From an uncultured Ancrocorticia sp. (GTDB lineage Bacteria; Actinomycetota; Actinomycetes; Actinomycetales; Actinomycetaceae): a DNA stretch of 5,820 bases. The position numbers and the translations under genes are program-made. The stretch covers positions 1 to 5,820 of the forward strand of contig CAJPTB010000136.1 in the NCBI GenBank assembly GCA_905373325.1. The letters are read 5' to 3'. The notes under the pieces are model-generated. The model had not been told where the DNA came from and did no database searches. It worked only from the letters and a program-made list of their open reading frames with translations. Within the stretch, counting starts at the first letter, position 1, and every line of letters begins with the position of its first letter. Shown here one piece after another: positions 1 through 5,820 of this stretch.

Positions 1-183
1 ACAAACAGGAAGATCATCGTCCTCAACGACGTGGCCAACGGCAACGTGTGGCTCCCCGACAAAGACATGGTTCTGGTCAACGACTGGAACAACATCAACC
101 AAAGCGAAGACGTCGACGACGACAAGAAGGAAGACAGCTCCGACCTCAACACTCAGCAGCAAGACCCCAACAGGACGGACGAG
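1..183 (+). other. N-terminal stub and acidic linker of the repeat protein
   Basis: Residues 1-32 read as short beta-strand-like segments (VLNDVANGNVWLP, then DMVLVNDWNNI). Residues 33-61 form a hydrophilic linker rich in Asp, Glu, Gln, Asn and Lys, with no predicted fold. From memory of related actinobacterial proteins, this kind of segment closes a propeller-like region that follows an N-terminal membrane helix, and the linker leads into the Ig-like array. That upstream region is not in the window, so its nature is inference. The linker is a natural hinge between the wall-proximal part and the extended repeat stalk. Confidence 0.6.
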
Positions 184-3100
184 AACCACCCGCCGAAGGC
201 GGAGAACGACTCCTTCGGCGTCCGGCCCGGGCGTTCGACGACGCTGCCCGTGACCTTCAACGACAACGACGAGGACGGGGACATCTTGACGGTCAAAGCG
301 CTCAGCCAGCCGTCCTTCGGCACGGTCCGGCCCGGGCGCAACGGTCAGGCTTTGCAGATCGACGTGCCCGAAGGGGCGACCGGATCGACGTCCTTCACGT
401 ATGAGGCCGACGACGGGCGCGGGGGCAAGGCGACCGCGACGGTGAACGTCTCCGTCCACCCGTTCAGCCAGAACGCCCCGCCCGTGCAAAGGATCAATAC
501 GAGCGCCAAGCTCTCCTCCGGCGGCACGACGACCCTCCAGGTGCTCGGGGATTGGATCGATCCCGACGGCGACCAGATCTACCTCAAGAGCGCCGCCGGA
601 ACGAAAGGGCTCAACGCCTCGTTCCGGGAGACCGGATCCGTCTCCATCTCCGACCTCGGCCAGGGGGCGGGCGTGCGCAACGTCAACCTCGTCGTCTCGG
701 ACGGACAGGCGGACACAAACGGCTCCGTCGTCGTCGAAGTGACCGACGGCGTCAATCAGCCTCCCAGGGCCAACGGCGACCTCGTGCGCGTCGTGGCCGG
801 CGAATCGACCACGGTGGACCCGCTGGCCAACGACACGGACGCCAACGGCGACTCGCTCAAGCTCGTGAGCCTCGGCCCGAGCCCCCAGGGCCTGACCGCC
901 AAGGCCTCCTCGGATCAGAGCACCGTGACGGTCTCGGCGTCCAAGCCTGGCACCTACTACCAGACGTACTTCGTCTCGGACGGGCCGACGTCGTCGATGG
1001 GGATCATCCGCGTCGAAGCGGTCGAGCGCGACGCCAACTCGACGCCGATTGCCGAGAACGACATTGCGATGCTGCCAGCCGGAGGCCAGAACCTCGTCGA
1101 CGTGCTGACCAACGACTCTGACCCCGGCGGCGGCGTGCTCACGCTCCAGTCCGTCCAGACTGAGCCGGGGTCCAAGCTCGTCGTCTCTCCCTACAACCAC
1201 GAGCATGCGAGGGTCAGCGCGCCGGCCGGGCTGGACGCCCCCGAAACCTTCACCTACACCGTCTCCAACGGAAGCCAGACCGCGACCGGCCGGGTCAAGG
1301 TCATTCCCGTGCCCGCGGCGGACGCGCAGGCGCCGCCCGTGCTCGCCGACGACCAGCTCGTCGTCCGGGCCGGAGACGTCGGGTCGGTGCGCGTGCTGGC
1401 GAACGACAGGTCCCCCGGCAACCTCAAGATGACCGTGCTGCCGAACCTGCAGTCGAACGCCCAGAAGGATCAGGGGGAGGTCTTCCTCTCAGACAACGTC
1501 GTTCGCTTCAGAGCGGGGAAGAAGCCCGGCTCGGTGAAGGTCGTGTACACGGTCCAAGACTCCCTTGGCCACACGGAGTCGGCCACCGTCAACATCACCG
1601 TCACGGCCGCCGACGCCGAGAAGGACAGTCCGCCCATACCGAAGAACATCACGGCCCGCGCCGTCGTCGGCGAGAAGCTGAATATAACGGTTCCGCTCGA
1701 CGGGATCGACCCCGAGGGCGACTCGGTCGAGCTCGTCGGGCCGGGCGAATCGCCGAAGCTCGGCCTCGTGGAGGTCGGCGGCGACTCTCTGAAGTACACG
1801 GCCGGCAAGCCCGGAACCGACAGCTTCCAGTACATCGTGCGCGACACGTACGGGAAGACGGCGACGGCCAGAGTGCGCGTGGGCGCGGTTCCGGCGCCCA
1901 AGACCAACCAGCCGCCCAACGCGGTTTCCGACCAGGTTCGGGTGCGGCCCGGGACGAAGGTGTCGGTGCCCGTGACGCAGAACGACTCGGACCCCGACAG
2001 CGGCGACACGCCGAAGCTCGTGGCCGGTTCGGCCAAGAGCAAGGCCAAGGACCTCAAAGTCTCCGAGCGGCGCAACGAGGTCATCGTCAAAACGCCCAAA
2101 ACGGCGGGGTCCTATCCCGTCTCCTACCGGATAACCGACGGCAGGGGCGGATTCGCGGAGGGCCTGCTGACGGTCAACGTCTCGCCCGACGCCCCCGCGC
2201 TGGCGCCCATCGCCCGCGACGATTCGGTGAGTCGGGACAAGGCCTTCGGCAAGGACAAGGTGAGGGTCGACGTGCTCGCCAACGACACCGACCCCGACGG
2301 CGACGTCTACGACGAGAAAGTCGAATCCGACGACGAGGGCGTGACCGTCAACTCCGACAAGTCCTTGACCATCAAGACCTCCGACAAGGCGCGGATCGTC
2401 CTGTACAAGGTGAAGGACTCGACGGGGATGGAATCGGCCGCCGTCGTGCGCGTGCCCCCGGCCAGGCAGACCGAGCCTGTCGTCGACACGTCGAAGACGA
2501 TCGTCGCCGAGGCCGGGAAGCCGAAGAAGATCAAAATCAACGATTACATCCTCACGCGCTCGGGCAGGTCCGTCATCATGACCGACCCCAGCAAGGTCGT
2601 CGCCTCGGTCGGATGGAACGGCGACCCTCTCTACACGGACGAGCGGACGATCACCTTCACCTCGCAGTCGGACTTTTCCGGCCCGACGATGATCACCCTC
2701 GAGGTCACGGACGGAAAGGACCGCAACGACGGCAGCGGCCTGGTCAGGACCTTGCAGCTTCCGGTCGAGGTCAAGCCGTCCGGCAACCGTCCGCCGGAGT
2801 TCACGCCGACGCCCGTGCAGGTCGAGGCCGGATCGACGAAGCCCGTTTCGGCGAACCTGGCGGCGATGACGACCGACCAGGACCGGGGCGACGATCCGAA
2901 GGACTTCACGTACAAGGTGGTCAAGGCTCCGAAGGGGATCGACGCCAAGGTCTCCGGGTCCGTGCTCTCCGTCAAGGCCGACGCCGAGTCGCAGCCCGGC
3001 TCCGCGGGGGCCGTGGAAGTGTCGATCGACGACGGGCACAATTCGGTCAAGGGCCAGGTTCCCGTGACGATCGTCAAGACGGACAGACCGCTCATCCAGG

Positions 3101-4905
3101 TCGCCTCCTACGAGGAGACCGTGAAGGCGGGGAGCACGGCGAAGGTCGACGTGTCCAAGTTCGCCGTCAACCCCTTCCCGGACAAGCCCCTGTCGATAGC
3201 CGGCCAACCCACCGTTTCGAGCAAGGTCGGGGGAGTCAAGGCCTCCTCCTCGGGAACCGTCGTCTCCGTGTCGATTCCGCCCGACGTGACGGGGGACATT
3301 TACGTCTCCTATCAGCTTATGGACGCCACGGGGCTGGCCGAAAGGTCGGTGCGCGGCCAGTTCAAGCTCTCGGTCCTGGGCAAGCCGTCTCCGGTGCAGA
3401 TCCTTGGCGCGCGGGTGACGAACAAGAACTCCGCGACCGTCATGTGGAAGGTCATCGATTTCAACGGCTCGCCCGTGACCGACGTCGTGGTCCGCGACGT
3501 GACGCAGGGCGACGAAAAGCACTGCGGCGCGGTCACCCAATGCCAGCTGGACGGGCGGACTCTCGGCATCGACCACGTATTCGAGGTCACGGCCTACAAC
3601 GCGGTCGGCGCTTCGACGCCGACGCGGTCGGCGCCCGTGCTCATGGACATCGTGCCGAACCGGCCGGCGGGCCTGACGGCGACTCCCGGCGACGGCAGCG
3701 TGACCTTCTCGTGGAACCGCGTGTCTTCCGACGGCAGCCCGGTGACGGCGTTGACGCTCAACGTCACCCCGGGCCAGTCCGTCCAACTTGCCCCGGGCGC
3801 GACGTCGGCGACCGTCCGCGTCCCCAACGGGACTTCGGTTCAAGCGACCCTCGTGGCCACGAACAGGCAGGGGCAGTCCGAGCCGTCCGCGCCCTCGGCG
3901 CCCGTCACGCCCTTCGGCCGCCCAGGCGCCTTCTCTGCGAACGTCGAGAACACGTCGGTGAACAAGTCGGGCAGCGACGGCAAGGGCCAGGCGACCGTGC
4001 GCTGGACGAGCGCGCCGAGCAACGGCAGGACGATCGAGTCCTACACCGTGCAGGCCAGCACGGGCGAGAGCGTGACGGTCGCGGGCAACAAGAATTCCGT
4101 CGTCATGGACATCGCCTACTCGAGCCAGCCCGTGAGCTTCACCGTCACGGCCTACAACAGCAGGAACCCGAACTCGTCCACGGCGGCAAACGCCGGCTCC
4201 GTTCGGATCCTGGGGTCGCTCAGCGCCCCTGCGGGAGGCCGCATCGAGGCGACGGGAACCTCGGGCGAGGTGAGCATCACGAATGCGCCCCGCGGATCGG
4301 CGACCAACGGCTGGCGCGAATCCGAGCTCGTCTACGAGTATTCGACCAACGGCGGAGGCTCTTGGAACCGGATCGACGGCGGGGGCCAGATCGTTCGCGG
4401 CCTGCCCAACGGACAGAGCGTCAAGCTTCAGTTCCGGGCGCGCACCGTCTCGGAGAACCGCACGAGCCTCGTCTCCTCGTCCAACGCCGTCGTCCCCTAC
4501 GGCAAGCCGACGCCGCCGGACACGTTCTCCTGCGGCTGGGAGGAGCCCGGAGACGACGACGTCATCTGCACGTGGAGCGGAGGCTCGCACAACGGGTCCT
4601 CCGGCGAATACACCATAACGGGAAGCGGCATCAAGAAGTCGAAGTCCGTCGATTTCTCGAAGAACTCGGTGAAGATCGACGACGTCGGACTGGGGCCGGT
4701 CAGGTACTGCATCAGGGTCAGGCAGACCTCCCCGCAAGAGATTGACAGCGACCAGCGCTGCAACGACCTCATGCCGGGCGAGCGCGTGGGCATGTACTCC
4801 GTTGCCTGGCGCTCCGATCCGGGAGGCGCGGTGGGCGGGCGCCTCCCCCAGGAGGTCCTCGCTTTGCCGCCCGAGGCCGCCGCGTTCCGCACGCCGCGGG
4901 CGTGA
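1..4905 (+). CDS. Large Ig-like/fibronectin type III repeat surface protein, 5' end outside window
   Basis: The reading frame is open from base 1 to the TGA at 4903-4905, giving 1634 visible residues. The first in-frame GTG (31) has no Shine-Dalgarno sequence and sits inside a conserved-looking stretch, so the gene starts upstream. Visible order: a stub (residues 1-32), an acidic linker (33-61), about eleven Ig-like/cadherin-like repeats (62-1126), about five Fn3 modules (1128-1589) and a short tail. Repeats open with an NxPP-like motif and many carry Asp loops such as NDTDPDGD (761-768). No hydrophobic helix or LPxTG signal is present, so any signal or anchor must be N-terminal and outside the window. 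From family knowledge, such actinobacterial proteins have an N-terminal membrane helix and an ectodomain ending in Ig-like and Fn3 modules. A role as an extracellular adhesion or cell-wall-spanning protein is inferred. It lies 30 nt upstream of a MoxR ATPase and is probably co-transcribed with it. The family assignment is firm; the biochemical function is not. Confidence 0.93.
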   Translation, partial: TNRKIIVLNDVANGNVWLPDKDMVLVNDWNNINQSEDVDDDKKEDSSDLNTQQQDPNRTDENHPPKAENDSFGVRPGRSTTLPVTFNDNDEDGDILTVKALSQPSFGTVRPGRNGQALQIDVPEGATGSTSFTYEADDGRGGKATATVNVSVHPFSQNAPPVQRINTSAKLSSGGTTTLQVLGDWIDPDGDQIYLKSAAGTKGLNASFRETGSVSISDLGQGAGVRNVNLVVSDGQADTNGSVVVEVTDGVNQPPRANGDLVRVVAGESTTVDPLANDTDANGDSLKLVSLGPSPQGLTAKASSDQSTVTVSASKPGTYYQTYFVSDGPTSSMGIIRVEAVERDANSTPIAENDIAMLPAGGQNLVDVLTNDSDPGGGVLTLQSVQTEPGSKLVVSPYNHEHARVSAPAGLDAPETFTYTVSNGSQTATGRVKVIPVPAADAQAPPVLADDQLVVRAGDVGSVRVLANDRSPGNLKMTVLPNLQSNAQKDQGEVFLSDNVVRFRAGKKPGSVKVVYTVQDSLGHTESATVNITVTAADAEKDSPPIPKNITARAVVGEKLNITVPLDGIDPEGDSVELVGPGESPKLGLVEVGGDSLKYTAGKPGTDSFQYIVRDTYGKTATARVRVGAVPAPKTNQPPNAVSDQVRVRPGTKVSVPVTQNDSDPDSGDTPKLVAGSAKSKAKDLKVSERRNEVIVKTPKTAGSYPVSYRITDGRGGFAEGLLTVNVSPDAPALAPIARDDSVSRDKAFGKDKVRVDVLANDTDPDGDVYDEKVESDDEGVTVNSDKSLTIKTSDKARIVLYKVKDSTGMESAAVVRVPPARQTEPVVDTSKTIVAEAGKPKKIKINDYILTRSGRSVIMTDPSKVVASVGWNGDPLYTDERTITFTSQSDFSGPTMITLEVTDGKDRNDGSGLVRTLQLPVEVKPSGNRPPEFTPTPVQVEAGSTKPVSANLAAMTTDQDRGDDPKDFTYKVVKAPKGIDAKVSGSVLSVKADAESQPGSAGAVEVSIDDGHNSVKGQVPVTIVKTDRPLIQVASYEETVKAGSTAKVDVSKFAVNPFPDKPLSIAGQPTVSSKVGGVKASSSGTVVSVSIPPDVTGDIYVSYQLMDATGLAERSVRGQFKLSVLGKPSPVQILGARVTNKNSATVMWKVIDFNGSPVTDVVVRDVTQGDEKHCGAVTQCQLDGRTLGIDHVFEVTAYNAVGASTPTRSAPVLMDIVPNRPAGLTATPGDGSVTFSWNRVSSDGSPVTALTLNVTPGQSVQLAPGATSATVRVPNGTSVQATLVATNRQGQSEPSAPSAPVTPFGRPGAFSANVENTSVNKSGSDGKGQATVRWTSAPSNGRTIESYTVQASTGESVTVAGNKNSVVMDIAYSSQPVSFTVTAYNSRNPNSSTAANAGSVRILGSLSAPAGGRIEATGTSGEVSITNAPRGSATNGWRESELVYEYSTNGGGSWNRIDGGGQIVRGLPNGQSVKLQFRARTVSENRTSLVSSSNAVVPYGKPTPPDTFSCGWEEPGDDDVICTWSGGSHNGSSGEYTITGSGIKKSKSVDFSKNSVKIDDVGLGPVRYCIRVRQTSPQEIDSDQRCNDLMPGERVGMYSVAWRSDPGGAVGGRLPQEVLALPPEAAAFRTPRA
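184..3378 (+). other. Tandem array of about eleven Ig-like/cadherin-like repeats (protein level)
   Basis: Approximate repeat units by position: 184-459, 472-741, 754-1023, 1036-1311, 1330-1605, 1627-1890, 1906-2184, 2200-2460, 2476-2775, 2785-3075 and 3085-3378. A typical unit is about 90 residues. It opens with N-x-PP or a variant, then a V-x-x-G strand, an Asp loop, an 'FTY/YxVxDG' strand and a closing V-x-V strand. This matches the Big_9/cadherin-like class of bacterial Ig-like domains. Asp loops are full in units 1, 3, 7 and 8, short (IDPDGD, IDPEGD) in units 2 and 6, weak in unit 4 (NDSDPGGG) and essentially lost in units 5 and 9-11. Calcium binding that stiffens the stalk is inferred from the family. 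DNA-level identity between units is low, so this is an old, diverged array. Boundaries are good to about ten residues. Confidence 0.8.
3382..4767 (+). other. Array of about five fibronectin type III modules (protein level)
   Basis: Approximate modules: 3382-3648, 3655-3912, 3916-4212, 4213-4500 and 4504-4767. Fn3 hallmarks are visible: a B-strand Trp in ATVMWKV, VTFSWNR and ATVRWTS; a 'GSPV' turn before the C strand in the first two; and an F-strand pattern such as FEVTAYNAVGAS (about residue 1192 on) and FTVTAYNSRNP in the third. Modules 4 and 5 are more diverged and are called from the strand pattern and the repeated FGRPG/YGKPTPP-type linkers. All six cysteines of the visible protein lie here: residues 1175 and 1181 in module 1, and 1511, 1523, 1570 and 1587 in module 5. 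Disulphide bonding is likely outside the cell but is inferred. Confidence 0.78.
4821..4847 (+). other. Perfect 9-bp GC-rich inverted repeat inside the 3' end of the repeat-protein gene
   Basis: GGGAGGCGC (4821-4829) and GCGCCTCCC (4839-4847) are exact reverse complements separated by a 9-nt loop. The stem lies within the coding sequence, 56-82 nt before the stop codon. No T-run follows, so it is not a classical intrinsic terminator. An AGGAGGT sequence (4850-4856) follows immediately, and its GGAGG could pair with the CCTCC of the right arm, giving a competing shorter hairpin. A role in mRNA processing or in setting expression of the downstream ATPase gene is possible but unproven. Chance is a real alternative in DNA of this GC content. 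Confidence 0.4.
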
Positions 4906-4926
4906 AAAAGCGCGAGAAAGATCGAC

Positions 4927-4932
4927 AGGAAG
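4927..4932 (+). promoter_or_regulatory. Ribosome binding site of the MoxR ATPase gene
   Basis: AGGAAG lies just before ATG 4936, with the AGGA core 5 nt from the start codon. This fixes the start choice. No other start codon occurs in this frame between the upstream TGA (4903-4905) and 4936, and the next in-frame GTG (4957) has no Shine-Dalgarno sequence in front of it. The site sits in the 30-nt intergenic gap (4906-4935), which shows no promoter or terminator, so the two genes are probably on one transcript and may be translationally coupled. Confidence 0.7.
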
Positions 4933-4935
4933 AAC

Positions 4936-5820
4936 ATGACTCAACAACAAGAACAGGTGACCGAGCAGAACGCCGCGTGGTTCGCGGAGACGTTCGGGAG
5001 GATCGTCAGCAACGTCGGCCGTGCGCTTCTGGGCAAGGACGACGTCATTCGCCTCGCCCTCACAGCGATGTTCGCGGGGGGCCACCTGCTTCTCGAAGAC
5101 GCCCCGGGAACCGGCAAAACGGCTCTCGCCAGGTCGATCGCGGCAACTGTGCAAGGCACGCATTCGCGCATCCAGTTCACCCCGGACCTTCTTCCGTCCG
5201 ACATCACGGGCGTGACGATCTACGACCAAAAAACCGGCGAATGGAACTTCCACAAAGGGCCGATTTTCGCCTCGATCGTCCTCGCCGACGAGATCAACCG
5301 CGCCTCGCCCAAAACCCAGTCCGCCCTCTTGGAGGTCATGGAGGAGTCCCGCGTGACGGTCGACGGCGTGGCCCACGAGACCGGGCGTCCCTTCATGGTG
5401 ATTGCCACGCAGAATCCCGTGGAGCAGGCCGGAACATACCCGCTGCCCGAGGCGCAGCTCGATCGCTTCCTCGTCAAGACCTCCGTGGGATACCCCCAGA
5501 ACGCCGCGGGAGTGGAGATCCTCAAGGGCGCGGCCTCGCCGGACCGTTCGAAGGACCTTCCTCCGGTGATTTCAACCAGCGCGGTCGATGAGATGTCGCG
5601 CAGGGCGGCGAACAACTTCGCCAGTGAAGCGGTGCTCGGTTACGTCCAGAATCTCGTCGAGGCGACCCGCGCGTCGAAGGACGTGCGGGTCGGAGTCTCC
5701 ACGCGCGGCGCGATCTCGATGGTTCGCGCCGTCCGCGTGTGGGCCCTCTCGCAGGGCCGCAACTACGTCCTCCCCGACGACGTCAAGGCCCTGGCCCACG
5801 TCGTGTGGGACCACAGGCTC
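4936..5820 (+). CDS. MoxR-family AAA+ ATPase, 3' end outside window
   Basis: The frame is open from ATG 4936 to the last base, giving 295 residues. MoxR proteins are usually about 320-350 residues, so only the C-terminal end is missing. The AAA_3-type core shows Walker A EDAPGTGKT (54-62, Lys61), Walker B LADEINRA (116-123, Asp118-Glu119), sensor 1 IATQNP (156-161) and the LPEAQLDRF arginine-finger segment (170-178, Arg177). The lid domain carries the sensor-2 segment VSTRGA (254-259, Arg257) and a helix ending in YVLPDDVKALA. No signal peptide or membrane helix is seen, so it is cytoplasmic. MoxR ATPases are hexameric chaperone-like machines that act with VWA or DUF58 partner proteins in envelope assembly or stress pathways; here the substrate is unknown. 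Its position directly after the Ig/Fn3 protein suggests a shared surface-related function. All catalytic residues are present, so it should be active. Confidence 0.96.
   Translation, partial: MTQQQEQVTEQNAAWFAETFGRIVSNVGRALLGKDDVIRLALTAMFAGGHLLLEDAPGTGKTALARSIAATVQGTHSRIQFTPDLLPSDITGVTIYDQKTGEWNFHKGPIFASIVLADEINRASPKTQSALLEVMEESRVTVDGVAHETGRPFMVIATQNPVEQAGTYPLPEAQLDRFLVKTSVGYPQNAAGVEILKGAASPDRSKDLPPVISTSAVDEMSRRAANNFASEAVLGYVQNLVEATRASKDVRVGVSTRGAISMVRAVRVWALSQGRNYVLPDDVKALAHVVWDHRL

Noticed and set aside
184..3378. Nucleotide tandem repeats or a phase-variable array
   Set aside because: The repeats are clear only at protein level. DNA identity between units is low and no homopolymer or short-unit slippage tract was seen.
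2613..4745. A 710-codon open frame on the plus strand in another frame
   Set aside because: The product is Arg/Gly/Asp-rich with no domains and overlaps the Ig/Fn3 gene throughout. It is a frame shadow caused by high GC and absence of stop codons.
4869..4901. GCCCG...CGGGC inverted repeat just before the stop codon as a terminator
   Set aside because: Only 5 bp with a long loop and no T-run downstream; the next gene starts 30 nt after the stop, so termination here is unlikely.
4840..4905. LPQEV near the C-terminus as a sortase (LPxTG) signal
   Set aside because: The Thr-Gly is absent, and no hydrophobic helix or basic tail follows.
1489..5376. A 1295-codon open frame on the minus strand spanning both genes
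   Set aside because: It is antisense to two well-supported genes and crosses the gap between them. Its product is Arg/Asp/Gly/Val/His-rich with no recognisable domain, as expected from antisense frames in GC-rich coding DNA.
4902..5591. Overlapping GTG-start frame (229 codons) covering the gene junction
   Set aside because: It is out of frame with the MoxR coding sequence, whose full set of AAA+ motifs is in the other frame, and its product is Arg/Pro-rich without any motif.

Overview
The window is GC-rich and dense with genes on the + strand. It holds two protein-coding genes in one apparent transcription unit, and both are cut by the window edges. Codon use (strong G/C at third positions, AAG over AAA for Lys), the protein families and their order all point to a high-GC Gram-positive actinobacterium (Actinomycetota; the Actinomycetales/Bifidobacteriales range is plausible). 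I cannot name a genus from this sequence.

Positions 1-4905 carry the 3' part of a very large extracytoplasmic modular protein. At least 1634 residues are visible and the true start lies upstream. A short N-terminal stub and an acidic linker (1-183) are followed by about eleven tandem Ig-like/cadherin-like beta-sandwich repeats (184-3378). The first eight carry or retain traces of Asp-rich 'NDxDxDGD' loops that look like calcium sites. About five fibronectin type III modules follow (3382-4767), then a short low-complexity tail with no sortase signal or membrane helix. All six cysteines lie in the Fn3 part. Four of them sit in the last module, in an arrangement that recalls class I cytokine-receptor modules.

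After a 30-nt gap with an AGGA ribosome binding site, positions 4936-5820 encode a MoxR-family AAA+ ATPase that runs off the right edge. Walker A, Walker B, sensor 1, arginine finger and sensor 2 are all present.

A long Ig/Fn3 surface protein directly followed by a MoxR ATPase is a recurrent actinobacterial arrangement. It corresponds to the F and A parts of the cluster called PFNA in bifidobacteria (Ser/Thr kinase, FN3 protein, AAA-ATPase, DUF58, transglutaminase). In such clusters the MoxR ATPase is thought to act as a chaperone or maturation factor together with membrane DUF58/transglutaminase proteins, while the FN3 protein projects from the cell. Kinase, DUF58 and transglutaminase genes would be expected just outside this window but are not visible here. 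I saw no RNA genes, mobile elements, CRISPR arrays or promoters.
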